64,000 nucleotides of DNA, taken from Cherax quadricarinatus. Taxonomy: Eukaryota; Arthropoda; Malacostraca; Decapoda; Parastacidae. The notes under the pieces were generated by a model that saw nothing but the letters and a program-made list of their open reading frames with translations, did not search any database and was not told the DNA's origin. Location: NCBI RefSeq assembly GCF_038502225.1, contig NC_091307.1, forward strand, positions 25,188,868-25,252,867. The letters run 5' to 3'. A program made the position numbers and the translations under genes. Of this stretch, positions 21,563 to 32,054 are shown one piece after another (within the stretch, counting starts at the first letter, position 1; every line of letters starts with the position of its first letter).

Positions 21563-21955
21563 CTCCAGGTTGAGGGACTGATTACCTCATTCTCCTCCTC
21601 TCCTTACGCCTTCCTCTTTGTATTGGACTGATGAAGCCACTGTGTGGCGAAACGTTTCCTGAATAAAGATTCCCATATGCTGCATAAGTGTCTCATTCTT
21701 CAACTTGTCAGTTTTTCAAACCATTCATCACAACTGTCAGACACTGCAGCATCATGGGATCTTGTTACAAAGAATTCTTCAACACTTGTTCAACCTTTGG
21801 ACGAAGACCTACTTCGACTAGTGGATGGTACCACTATGACCCCGCCTCCACCTGCTTCACGTCACCTCACTACAGTATATAAGCCCTACGTCAAGATTGA
21901 TACTGAACGCATCGACTATGCTGTACACTGATCTACTGGAGAGATTGATGAGACC
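21544..21955 (+). mobile_element. Tandem hammerhead-bearing repeat (PLE/retrozyme-like)
   Basis: One unit and part of the next: TGAACACATCGACT at about 21546 recurs as TGAACGCATCGACT at about 21906, a spacing near 360 bases. Elements in order: a pyrimidine-rich leader, the CTGATGA...GAAA hairpin (21628-21652), AATAAA (21662-21667), and later TATATAAG (21876-21883), suggesting that the next unit has its own promoter. Penelope-like elements and retrozymes carry hammerhead motifs in ~350-bp terminal repeats; the link is by analogy. A partial copy lies at 24563-24655. Confidence 0.5.
21625..21659 (+). ncRNA. Candidate minimal type I hammerhead ribozyme
   Basis: Conserved core CTGATGA (21628-21634), a 5-bp stem II GCCAC/GTGGC with a TGT loop (21636-21648), then GAAA (21649-21652). 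The palindrome GAAACGTTTC would leave a 2-bp stem III, as in minimal forms that work as dimers, placing a GUU cleavage triplet after 21656. Stem I would be GGA (21625-21627) with TCC (21657-21659). One extra A (21635) between the core and stem II and the weak stem I lower confidence. Confidence 0.45.
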
Positions 21956-22099
21956 AGGCCTCCTGGTGATCACGCATCAGGCTGTTGCTGCTGGCTGCAC
22001 GCAAACCAACATACGAGCTACAGCCCGGCTGATCCGGAACTGACTTTAGGTGCTCCAGTGCCAGCTTGAAGACTGCCAGGGGTCTGTTGGTAATCCCCC

Positions 22100-22900
22100 T
22101 TATGTGTGCTGGGAGGCAGTTGAACCACTTATTGTATGGTCTCTTAACGTGCTAGTGACACCCCTGCTTTTCATTGGGGGGATGGTGCATCGTCTGCCAA
22201 GTCTTTTGCTTTCGTAATGAGTGATTTTCGTGTGCAAGTTCGGTACTAGTCCCTCTAGGATTTTCCAGGTGTATATAATCATGTATCTCTCCCTCCTGCG
22301 TTCCAGGGAATACAGGTTTAGGAACCTCAAGCGCTCCCAATAATTGAGGTGTTTTATCTCCGTTATGCGTGCCGTGAAAGTTCTCTGTACATTTTCTAGG
22401 TCGGCAATTTCACCTGCCTTGAAAGGTGCTGTTAGTGTGCAGCAATATTCCAGCCTAGATAGAACAAGTGACCTGAAGAGTGTCATCATGGGCTTGGCCT
22501 CCCTAGTTTTGAAGGTTCTCATTATCCATCCTGTCATTTTTCTAGCAGATGCGATTGATACAATGTTATGGTCCTTGAAGGTGAGATCCTCCGACATGAT
22601 CACTCCCAGGTCTTTGACGTTGGTGTTTCGCTCTATTTTGTGGCCAGAATTTGTTTTGTACTCTGATGACGATTTAATTTCCTCATGTTTACCATATCTG
22701 AGTAATTGAAATTTCTCATCGTTGAACTTCATATTGTTTTCTGCAGCCCACTGAAAGATTTGGTTGATGTCTGCCTGGAGCTTTGCAGTGTCTGCAATGG
22801 AAGACACTGTCATGCAGATTCGGGTGTCATCTGCAAAGGAAGACACGGTGCTGTGGCTGACATCCTTGTCTATGTCGGATATAAGGATGAGGAACAAGAT
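22100..22900 (-). pseudogene. LINE-B RT palm C/thumb (copy 2)
   Basis: It contains FLILISDIDKD, the FADD motif in SSFADDTRI, QWAAENNMKF, the intact GKHEEIKSSSEYK segment missing from copy 1, and LSRLEYCCTL. It is nearly identical to copy 1, so the two diverged recently. The C-terminus is lost to small deletions after TLRDHTIS. Confidence 0.8.
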
Positions 22901-22904
22901 GTTT

Positions 22905-24540
22905 ACAGTAACTGTGGGACGACCCCCGTGTCCATGCTCCCTCTCCATAGGATGGAAAAGGCTCGTGATAGGGGCTTCTTGCAGTTCTTGATGAACACAG
23001 AGTTCCATGAGTCTGGCCCTGGGGCAGAGTGCATGGGCATGTCATTTATCGCCTGTTCGAAGTCATTTGGCGTCAGGATAACATCGGATAGGCTTGTGTT
23101 AATCAAATTTTGTGGCTCTCTCATAAAAAATTCATTTTGATCTTCGACTCTCAGTCTGGTTAGCGGCTTGCTAAAAACTGAGTCATATTGGGACTTGAGT
23201 AGCTCACTCATTTCCTTGCTGTCATCTGTGTAGGACCCATCTTGTTTAAGTAGGGGCCCAATACTGGACGTTGTTCTCGATTTTGATTTGGCATAGGAGA
23301 AGAAATACTTTGGGTTTCTTTCGATTTCATTTATGGCTTTTAGTTCTTCCCGCGATTCCTGACTCCTAAAGGATTCTTTTAGCTTAAGTTCGATGCTTGC
23401 TATTTCTCTGACCAGTGTCTCCCTGCGCATTTCAGATATATTGACCTCTTTTAGCCGCTCTGTTATTCTTTTCCGTCGCCTGTAAAGGGAGCGCCTGTCT
23501 CTTTCTATTTTACATCTACTCCTCCTTTTTCTTAGAGGAATAAGCCTTGTGCATACATCGAGTGCCACCGAGTTAATCTGTTCTAGGCATAAGTTTGGGT
23601 CTGTGTTGCTTAGTATATCTTCCCAGCTTATATCGGTTAGGACTTGGTTTACTTGGTCCCACTTTATGTTTTTGTTATTGAAGTTGAATTTGGTGAATGC
23701 TCCCTCGTGACTAGTCTCATTTTGTCGGTCTGGGGCTCCACGCATACATGTCTGAACCTCAATTATGTTGTGATCTGAGTATATTGTTTTTGATATGGTG
23801 ACATTTCTTATCAGATCATCATTGTTAGTGAATATGAGGTCTAGTGTATTCTCCAGTCTAGTAGGCTCTATTATTTGCTGGTTTAAATTGAATTTTGTGC
23901 AGAGATTTAAAAGCTCGTGTGAGTGTGAGTTTTCATCAGAGCTGCCTCCTGGTGTTATTTCTGCAACAATATTATTTGCTATATTCCTCCATTTTAGGTG
24001 CCTTAAGTTGAAATCCCCCAGGAGCAAGATGTTGGGTGCAGGAGCTGGAAGATTTTCCAGACAGTGGTCAATTTTTAACAGCTGTTCCTGGAATTGCTGG
24101 GAAGTTGCATCCGGAGGCTTGTAGACTACCACAATGACTAGGTTTTGGTTCTCGACCTTTACTGCTAAAACTTCCACTACGTCATTTGAGGCATTAAGCA
24201 GTTCTGTGCAAACAAGTGACTCTGCAATGTACAGGCCAACCCCCCCCTTTTGCCTGTTCACTCTGTCACATCTGTATAGGTTGTAACCTGGGATCCATAT
24301 TTCGTTGTCCAAGTGATCCTTTATGTGGGTCTCAGTGAAAGCCGCGAACATTGCCTTTGCCTCTGCAAGCAGTCCACGGATGAAAGGTATTTTGTTGTTT
24401 GTTGCTGGCTTTAGACCCTGTATATTTGCAAAGAAGAATGTTATCGGACTGGTGGTATTGTTGGTACTGGGGGGGGATTTTTTTTCCGGCATTAGTATCT
24501 GTATCTGTTGGTTTGGAGTGGAGGCCATCGACTGTGGTTC
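22905..24540 (-). pseudogene. LINE-B endonuclease and RT fingers (copy 2)
   Basis: EEP-type endonuclease: FFFANIQGL near the start, FTETHIKDH, VVVYKPPD, ILLLGDFNLRHLKW, LDLIFTNND and IYSDHNIIEV, so the catalytic residues are present. A basic linker (RRSRCKIERDRRSLYRRRKR) and the RT finger region (MPMHSAPGPDSWN) follow. The frame ends at about 22905 because the next ~200 codons are deleted. The frame opens through the adjacent hammerhead-repeat segment, so the native start lies within 24460-24560 or is lost. Confidence 0.85.
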
Positions 24541-24562
24541 CACTCCAGGAATGACTGGATTT

Positions 24563-24655
24563 GGTGTGGCGAAACGTTTCCTGAATAAAGATTCCCATAT
24601 GCTGCATAAGTGTCTCATTCTTCAACTTGTCGGTTTTTCAAACCATTCATCACCA
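24563..24655 (+). mobile_element. Partial hammerhead-repeat segment
   Basis: It matches 21644-21728: GTGGCGAAACGTTTCCTGAA, the AATAAA, and TCATTCTTCAACTTGTC. It begins at the second strand of stem II, so the ribozyme core is lost. It sits precisely between LINE-B and the BEL/Pao remnant. Confidence 0.7.
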
Positions 24656-24837
24656 CATCTCTCAGGTACTGTTCCTAGATAAAGGAATCGTCTGGACTTT
24701 CTTCATTTACATTTATTCCAATGCTGTCTAATTCCCACAATTTATGCACTGGCTCAACACCATCCTCTATGGAAGAATTATACTGGGGTACGATTTCATG
24801 AGTAAGACACAGTTATGGTATTTGTAGTATCCTCTAG

Positions 24838-25650
24838 TCATGAATTATTATTACGAGGAATCCTACCATATATTACATGGCCTCCTGCAGTCTTCAAAAG
24901 GGTGACACCACATTTCTTTACCATACCCTTTACAAAGGAGGCATAATAGTCACTACCTATCAAAATATTTATTGGGCCTACAGAATCATCACTTACACCA
25001 GAAGGTGCTAAATTTACGTTATGTGAAAGTCTTTCTGTAGCTTTACTAAGTCCTACTGTAGATATTTTCTCTGGAAGTCTAGCTACAATTACTGCATTAA
25101 CACGTTTTTTCTCATTGCCCAACCTGACAGTTACATAAACAGTGTCATACAATTGAGCCCTTTTATCCGAGAGAAAACCAGATAATTTTAAAGTTGTGGG
25201 ATCTCCCATCTGTACTTTCATACCATCAAGACATTTACGTTTTATGAAAGTACGCTGGGATCCCTGGTCCAATAATGCATTTACATTTTTTGATTTATGC
25301 CTTTTATCATAAATTTTTACCTGTAACACAGGTAAGGCTACCTCAGCAAAACCATCATTATTAACATTAGCAGCAATTTTTACATTAGCTACTGTTGTGT
25401 CAGGATTGTCAACATTATCATTATTATCAACATTATCATATAGACTCTTACATATGACTATATGGTGTCTTCCTTTGTGACATTGATAACAGTTGTTTAA
25501 TTTGGCATGACAGTCCTTTACATTGTGATTACCTAAACACCTGATACATCTGTCAAGTTCCTCCAATCTTTCAACTTTATCATTCCATGAATTGTATGCA
25601 TTGCAATTCTTAGAAAAATGAGTACCCTTGCAGAAAAGACAATCTCTCTT
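24838..25650 (-). pseudogene. BEL/Pao zinc knuckles and aspartic protease
   Basis: Three CCHC knuckles are visible on the minus strand: CLFCKGTHFSKNC (upstream of 25566), CIRCLGNHNVKDC and CYQCHKGRHHIVIC. A Val/Asn/Asp-rich spacer follows, then the protease with NALLDQGSQRTFI (active-site Asp-x-Gly) and ILIGSDYYASF, the second conserved DUF1758-type motif. The open frame has no ATG at its left end and continues upstream in phase, as expected for a polyprotein segment. It stops at 24838, before the pol segment. Confidence 0.82.
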
Positions 25651-25964
25651 TTCTTTGACTGGTTTCTTATTAACTGGTCTACTCTTAGGAGGGTACTCTT
25701 ATTCTTCTTACCTTGTGGAGGATCATTATTTCTGATTCTTGCTACTTGATATGTACCTATGCAACTAATTTTAAGAAATGAATTTTGATTATTACCATTG
25801 GGATCATTTTTCCCTTTGTGAAACTTGACAGATACCTCAAAGTTATTATGTGTTGCATCTTTAAAATGAGTTAGTTAGCTGGTCTGCAACGGCACAATTA
25901 ATTTTTGTAGACCTAGTCTTATTTCCTCCAGACCAAAATAACCCTTGTGATATTTGTTTGAGAG

Positions 25965-26786
25965 TCATTCAAGCGTTTTACAGCTTAATTTATTCTGTAC
26001 CATGGCACTCAATAACCAATCTGATTCCTTCAGATTATATTTATTACTTAAAGTTTTGAGAGTGCTCTCCAGTTTAATTCTAAACTGCTGTAAACCTTTG
26101 TAAGTGTGATCTGGGGATTTTAAATTAACAATGATATTCACTAGATCCAACCTACTTTGTTCTATATTACCATAAGTGACCTTCAACAAGCCAACTGCTT
26201 CCTTGTAAGAGTCATCTACATTGGGAAAGGCTTATATCAGTATGTGAGCATCTCCTCTTACCTGTCCTTTGAGGTAAAATAATTTAGTTACACAGGTTAG
26301 GTCACTCCTGTCATGCACAGCTGCTTTAAAAATTGACCAAAATTCCTCCCAATTTTCTCCAGGATTAAATACAGGTAAACATAATTCTGGGAGTTTTGGC
26401 AAAGACATATTATTTGTTGGAGCAGACTGATTAACTGCCTGGTTTACACATTTTAATTTATTCAAGGCCTGACTTTTACAAGAAAGAATCTTTTCCTCTA
26501 ATTCATAATACTGATTAATCATGAGATCTACTTCAGTCTCATCTACACAGTTTACTAACAAATCTCCTTCATATTTGTTGTAATATAATTTGTATGAATC
26601 ATATCTATTCCCTAAAGCATCTAAATACAATTTTAAATAATCAGTATTTACAGTTTCTTGACTCATTAATTCCAAGAATTTATTATATGCCTTGGTTACA
26701 TGACCCTTTCTAGCTTGCAGTGATGCTTTCTTTGCTCTATATTCCATATGTTTGTCTTCTACATTAATTTCCTCATTTTCAGCCAT
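25965..26786 (-). pseudogene. BEL/Pao gag (broken)
   Basis: The ATG at 26786 begins MAENEEINVEDKHMEYR. A coiled-coil-like basic/acidic region follows, then LPKLPELCLPVFNPGENWEEFW and AAVHDRSDLTCVTKLFYLKG, the DUF1759-type core of BEL/Pao gag. A TAA stop interrupts the same frame at about 26230; reading resumes with SYKEAVGLLKVTYGN and ends at a TGA before 25965. The normal protein forms the particle around element RNA. Two in-frame stops show it is dead. Confidence 0.82.
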
Positions 26787-26884
26787 GATGCAATGTATTA
26801 AATTCAACTTAATTAATAACACTGATTATGTACTTAATTATGCACTTCTTAAAGATAAATAGTACAACTTACCTTCGAATAAAT

Positions 26885-27410
26885 CCTAGCTACTTGAGCT
26901 TTGCAATTACATGTAAGAAAATTGTAATATAAATTTTAAATGTACATTAATAATGTTAGCTACACTTGAGCTTAGTAATTACACATGTAAGAAAATTATA
27001 ATATAAATTTTAAATACACATTAATAATGTTAGCTACACTTGAGCTTAGTAATTACACATGTAAGAAAATTATAATATAAATTTTAAATATTAATACAAA
27101 CCTTTAGCCAGACTTGGCTTATCAAAATTTATCTTATACAAATTAATATAAATCCTTGCCAGAATTTGGCATAGCAAAATTAATATTATACACATTAATA
27201 TAATTAGGTACACATGACTTATCAATTACACATACACTGATATAAATCTTGGCCAGAATTGTCTTATCAAATTAATATTATACAAATTAATATAAATATG
27301 CCTGAATTTGGCATAGCAAAATTAATATTATACACATTAATATAATCTTTAGTCATACTTGACTTGGCTTATCCAAATTAATATTGTAATAAGTATAATC
27401 CACTACACAT
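26885..27410. repeat. AT-rich imperfect tandem repeats upstream of BEL gag
   Basis: Units of about 74 bases repeat from 26885 to about 27090 (AGCTACACTTGAGCTTAGTA, AAATTATAATATAAATTTTA). A looser 55-70 base repeat follows to about 27400 (GCCAGAATTTGGCATAGC, ATTAATATTATACACATTAA). They occupy the place of the 5' UTR/LTR of the BEL remnant. Confidence 0.75.
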
Positions 27411-27965
27411 TAAGTAAATTTGTGAACTTAACATCCACCTCCTTCTGTTATTTCACATATAATTATTAAGTAATTAACTAATTAATGACCTCACTAATTA
27501 CCTCCAGTTCAAGAATAACCAACGGGCAAATTAAATGTGGAAAATTGCATTTATCTGAATGTAACTCATCATGTACATAACAGTAAATGATAACAAAGAT
27601 AATTATTATTTATCAAAGTTACATACACAAGTAGGAATTTGGGACACCTAGGTCGCAAAAAATGTCCCCCTTCGATACCTACCACTGTCATATCCACAAG
27701 TTGCTCTGGACCTATTAATTATAAATGGAATATGTATCACCAGGAATTCTGGTAAATATATAAATTTGTGGACTGTATATTAAATTAATAAAGGATTATA
27801 TATATACACATTTACATAACAGAAGGAGAATATATCTTAAAATCACTCACCAATTTGACTGGAGATAAGGTGTATCATACTCAGAAAACCTCACTGTCTA
27901 TCCATGAAAATAACACTGACCAGAATTACAAACATAAACAAACTTATCTGAGGTTCCTGGAGCTG

Positions 27966-28065
27966 NNNNNNNNNNNNNNNNNNNNNNNNNNNNNNNNNNN
28001 NNNNNNNNNNNNNNNNNNNNNNNNNNNNNNNNNNNNNNNNNNNNNNNNNNNNNNNNNNNNNNNNN
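27966..28065. other. Assembly gap (100 N)
   Basis: Run of N of conventional fixed length. Sequence to the right is a Tigger transposase 3' end; sequence to the left is unrelated AT-rich DNA. The true gap size is unknown. Confidence 0.99.
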
Positions 28066-30170
28066 AAGGCAGGGAGAAGGAAGATAGATTATTGTTTGGA
28101 AGGGGAATCTCCCTCCATAAGGGCTTTAGGTGCCAAGTCCTTTTCTGGAGCCACTTCCCTCCTTTGTTTTTTACTGTCACTAGGACCAGCTTGAGAGTCA
28201 CTAGACCCCTGTTGCACAAAATCTGTCCAGATAGGTCTGTTTCTGGTATCTCTTTAAGATTTGCCTAAAATGGGACATGGCATTGTCATTGTAAAAGTCA
28301 CTAGCATGGATTGCAACAGCTTTCTCAGGGTGATGGTCCTCCACTTTAGTCCACATTGCACAAATCTCTTTAATCTTTGAAGACGGCACCTTCTTCCATC
28401 TCTCTTCCTCCTCCTCTGAAGCAATTTCCTCAGCTGTGATCTGTTGCTATTGCAGATGACAGGGTCAGCCTCAAACCCTTCAAAATCCTTCTTTTGGACA
28501 CAATCTAGCCACAATTTTCTCCAAGCCGAGTTCATCGTCCTGGAATTCACTCTCTGCCAAGCCTTATCTATAAGGCCTATGGAGTGGAAGATATTGAAGT
28601 GATTCTTCCATAACTCTCTTAGGGTCAATTCAGAGTCCAAGGTTATGTCAAAGCACCTTTGAAATACATGTATTGCTTTGGTGTACAGTTTTTTTTGTAA
28701 TGATCTGCTGGTTCAAGGGGTAGAGGAGAGTAGTGGTGTTAGGAGGCAAAAATTTCACTGCTACAAAACTGAATTCCTTAGACAATTGGTCTTCAGAGTC
28801 TGGAGGATGAGCAGGAGCATTGTCCATTAACCCTTTTAGGGTTGGTGTCGTACTAGTACAGCTTGCACGCCAGGGTTGGTGATGTACTAGTACGCGTAAA
28901 TTATAGCGCCTTCAAATCTAGCGAGAGAAAGCTGGTAGGCCTACATATGAAAGAATGGGTGTATGTGGTCAGTGTGCACAGTATAAAAAAATCCTGCAGT
29001 ACACAGTGCATAATGAGAGGAAAAAAACTCCGACTGTGTTTTTGGTTTAAAACAGGGATTTTGCACTGTATTTTCGTATGGTATTTATGGTTGTATTCTA
29101 GTTTTCCTGGTCTCATTTTATAAAATGGAAGACATATTACAGAAATTGAGATGATTTTGATTGGTTTCACAATGAAAATTACCTTGAAATTGAGCTCAAA
29201 ATAGCAGAAATGTTCGATTTTTGCCAAAGTTCAAAAGTAAACAAATCACGCCATGCATCCAATACACATCAACTGGCGAGTCTAATATTCCTTCACAAGT
29301 GCGCTGATATTATTTATATCATTTCTACGCTTATGCAGTAGTCTGCATAACAGTAAATCTATTTTTTGTGGGAATAAAAATTCAAAGTGGAATGCAAGAG
29401 ATGTAAGAGGGGCCTGGGGATGTGGCTAATGAACAGAGGAAATGTCATTTTAGTGCCAGAAATGTGTCTTGTTTATTCTAGACCCTATTTGGAAATTGGC
29501 ATCTTTTGAAATTTGAGTGAAACTAGCAAAATTGCTAATTTCTGACCACTTTATTGGATAGTTGAAATTGGTAAATGGGTGGTTTCTTGTACTCATTAAA
29601 TAGAAAAAATGGAGTTCTAGCGAAATAGTTATGATTTTTGTCGACTAGTACACTGAAATTGGCCAAAATAGGGCTCAAAGTTGTCGAAATTGCCGATGCG
29701 TAAACATCATCGAGACCGCTAACTTCGCAAAAGCATAATTCTGTAAGTTTTCCATCAAATTTCATACTTTTGGTGTCATTATGATCGGGAAAAGATTCTC
29801 TATCTTTTCATAGGAAAAAATAATTTTTTTTTCTGAAAAATTTTCAACCCTGAGAACAAGTTTAGGAGAGGGCCTCTCGACCCTGAAAGGGTTAAAGGTT
29901 GGATGATCTTGGGTGTTGATGCAGCTTCATTAGTGTTGATTGTGGCAGTGGAGTGCTCAGGTATTCTGTCATGTGCTGCTGGTTTGTTTTACCCTGCAGT
30001 TGTTTATGCACCGCATTACACATTCTTAACCAGTTCAACTATCCATCACTAAATGTGCACCTGTTTCCAGGCTGTCCTTCTTCACACACTGTTTTATAGT
30101 ATGATTAGCGTTTTGTCCTAATAAGGCTATCAAGTGGAACACCTTTCTTTGTTAACTTTTCAGTCTGCAC
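28066..30170 (-). pseudogene. Tigger transposase remnant interrupted by a MITE
   Basis: The minus-strand remnant reads from about 30170: a decayed second helix-turn-helix (KGVPLDSLIRTKR; LNWLRMCNAVHK), an internal deletion, then after the MITE (28827-29895) the catalytic segment MDNAPAHPPDSED with its Asp-Asn pair, KFLPPNTTTLL, and the C-terminal WKNHFNIFHSIGLIDKAWQR, FYNDNAMSHFRQILKRYQKQ and LDRF, as in TIGD1-like proteins. Frameshifts occur near 28390 and 28680. The first catalytic Asp region is missing. The end of the element lies in or beyond the N gap. Confidence 0.8.
28827..29895 (+). mobile_element. Full-length TTAA MITE (1069 bp)
   Basis: TTAACCCTTTTAGGGTTGG at the left and CGACCCTGAAAGGGTTAA at the right, with the TTAA target duplicated. 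Sub-terminal CGTACTAGTAC recurs near the left end. About 1 kb of AT-rich interior is highly similar to 56118-57188 and 59879-60916, with no open frame of note. It interrupts the Tigger transposase just before MDNAP. Removing it and one TTAA restores continuous reading there. piggyBac-type by target and termini. Confidence 0.85.
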
Positions 30171-30620
30171 GTTTAGTAAACTAGAAAGTTATTTAGCTGT
30201 CACATTTAGTAAACTAGAAAGTTTTATTTAGCTGTCACACTGAGAATTACTCATTGCACAAACCTTTATCTTTATCTCATTACCTCGAATTCAATAAATC
30301 AATAATTCTCCATTATTTGTGCAGTATCTCAGTTACCTCAAATTTTTTAAATAGGCATAGTTTCATGCTTAATTGCCTTCCTTGCTTCACCAGTGTCACC
30401 TGCAGTTTGGATATCATAATAAATGTCCAGATGAGATGGGGTCATGAAAAGGAAATGAATTCCGCTCCTATAATAATGAAATATAATACTGAAAATGCAA
30501 GCTATGATTGTGTGGCTTAAGTTTTCTAGCATACATCATTAATGAAAAATGTGCCAAAACCATTCAGGTCATCAAGCTATCAAACTTATCAAAATATTTT
30601 ATTTTTTCATATACAGCAGA

Positions 30621-30790
30621 ACCCCTGCATCCACTGATTCAGTATCCATGGTTTACTGTGACCCAGAAATACCTGTTAATTTTGCAAAATAATGACTCCA
30701 AAGCACAGAAGTAGAGAAGCTGGCAGTTCTTCAAAGCTTAAGAGAAGCCGTGAAGTGCTTCCCATTATTGAAAAGGTGATAATTCTCCAC
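30621..30790 (+). mobile_element. Tigger-like 5' remnant
   Basis: Left terminus CAGCAGAACCCCTGCATCCA, followed at 30691 by an ATG reading MTPKHRSREAGSSSKLKRSR then EVLPIIEKV, the N-terminus of a TIGD1/Tigger transposase. It is truncated after about 33 residues, where short-MITE sequence begins. Confidence 0.65.
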
Positions 30791-30799
30791 TTGTTGTCC

Positions 30800-30856
30800 A
30801 TAATTTTTCAAATGTTGAAAAAACGTAAATCTACGTTTGGACAGTTTAAGGGTTAA
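30800..30856 (+). mobile_element. Short TTAA MITE, right end only
   Basis: AAACGTAAATCTACGTTTGG then ACAGTTTAAGGGTTAA matches the right terminus of 59258-59476. The left end is missing. Confidence 0.7.
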
Positions 30857-31261
30857 AATATTAAAAATAAAACTGTTTATACCTTTTACAATTTTATTGT
30901 AATTTATAATTACATGTCATGATACATACAATGATTCTTATGAACATGGTCCTAAGCAAATATTTCTGGAATAGTCTATAAATATAGCCTATAAATAATA
31001 GCTCACAGCTTTACCAATAATCTGGAGACAAGCTCAGTATATCATCTCACTCTTAAGAACACTCTCATATGACTTCATGAACACTTTCATATGACTTCTT
31101 TTGCATATAATGTTAGAGATTCAAGCATGACTGATTATGTTAACCTCAAAGAAACTTAAATTCTTACAGAGAATTGTTTAATAATTTCTTTAAGAATTAT
31201 TATTATAATTTTCCTAGACAAATCAAATAGTTCTATTAGTTTTCCTATACATTAAATTACA

Positions 31262-31775
31262 CTCATATAGTGCATACACTCATAAAGTGCATACAATCAT
31301 ACAGTGCATACACTCATACAGTGCATACACTCAAAGTGCATACACTCATAGTGCATACACTCATAAAGTGCATACAATCATACAGTGCATACACTCATAC
31401 AGTGCATACACTCATAAAGTGCATACACTCATACAGTGCATACACTCATAAAGTGCATACAATCATACAGTGCATACACTCATACAGTGCATACACTCAT
31501 AAAGTGCATACAATCATACAGTGCATACACTCATACAGTGCATACACTCATAAAGTGCATACACTCATACAGTGCATACACTCATAAAGTGCATACAATC
31601 ATACAGTGCATACACTCATAAAGTGCATACAATCATACAGTGCATACACTCATAAAGTGCAATCATACAGTGCATACACTCATAAAGTGCATACAAATAT
31701 ACAGTGCATACACTCATAAAAGTGCATACAATCATACAGTGCATACACTCACACAGTGTATACACTCATGCAATG
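31262..31775. repeat. 17-bp minisatellite, about 30 copies
   Basis: Unit CACTCATAAAGTGCATA alternating with CACTCATACAGTGCATA and CAATCATACAGTGCATA. The variants show higher-order alternation. Open frames across it are an artefact of the missing stop in the unit. Confidence 0.95.
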
Positions 31776-31895
31776 CCTGGTGGAATAGAAGGTAATCAGG
31801 TCTGATTTAAGGACAGGGAGATTGGGTCCACTTCCTTTGATCAAGAGGGAGTCACTGTATCAAGGAACCTCCTTCTAGGGCCCTAAAGAAAACAA
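31775..31895 (+). mobile_element. Dispersed retroposon body
   Basis: GAAGGTAATCAGGTCTGATT, then CTTTGATCAAGAGGGAGTCA, then CAAGGAACCTCCTTCTAGGG match the family at 17870, 48400 and 57510. Confidence 0.6.
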
Positions 31896-31986
31896 GCCTT
31901 AAAAGTACAGCATTACAAAAATACTCTAATATAACATACTGTTGTAACACATTCCAACTGAACACTCATCTCTATAAATCACTATT

Positions 31987-31990
<4 letters not shown>

Positions 31991-32018
<28 letters not shown>
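31991..32018. repeat. (GT)n microsatellite
   Basis: About 14 GT units followed by a GCACGTGCATGTATGTATG tract up to the LINE-A 3' end at 32055. Confidence 0.9.
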
Positions 32019-32019
<1 letters not shown>

Positions 32020-32054
32020 CACGTGCATGTATGTATGTGCGCATGTGTATATGT

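Larger units (their letters stand above)
21956..24562 (-). mobile_element. LINE-B (CR1-like) copy 2, internally deleted
   Basis: Minus-strand element with endonuclease, linker and RT fingers at 22905-24540 joined directly to the RT palm C/thumb at 22100-22900. The RT core, including palm motif A, is missing. The 3' part matches copy 1 closely but has small deletions (for example, 21975-22060). The upstream end at 24563 abuts a partial hammerhead-repeat segment. Non-functional. Confidence 0.85.
24665..26822 (-). mobile_element. BEL/Pao LTR retrotransposon remnant (gag-protease)
   Basis: Minus-strand gag (26786 to about 25870), zinc knuckles plus aspartic protease (24838-25650), then the first residues of pol (HKLWELDSIGINVNEES, about 24690-24760). 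RT, RNase H and integrase are absent; the element is cut at about 24665. Premature stops and a frameshift disable it. LTRs are not identified with confidence; the upstream AT-rich region 26885-27700 may contain 5' LTR/UTR sequence. Confidence 0.82.

Noticed and set aside
27640..27700. BEL/Pao LTR start
   Set aside because: Suggestive composition only; no second LTR, primer-binding site or terminal TG...CA could be paired with it, so not listed as an LTR.
31262..31775. Regular 17-base repeats considered as a CRISPR array
   Set aside because: No unique spacers between repeats, eukaryotic context, no cas genes; it is a minisatellite.
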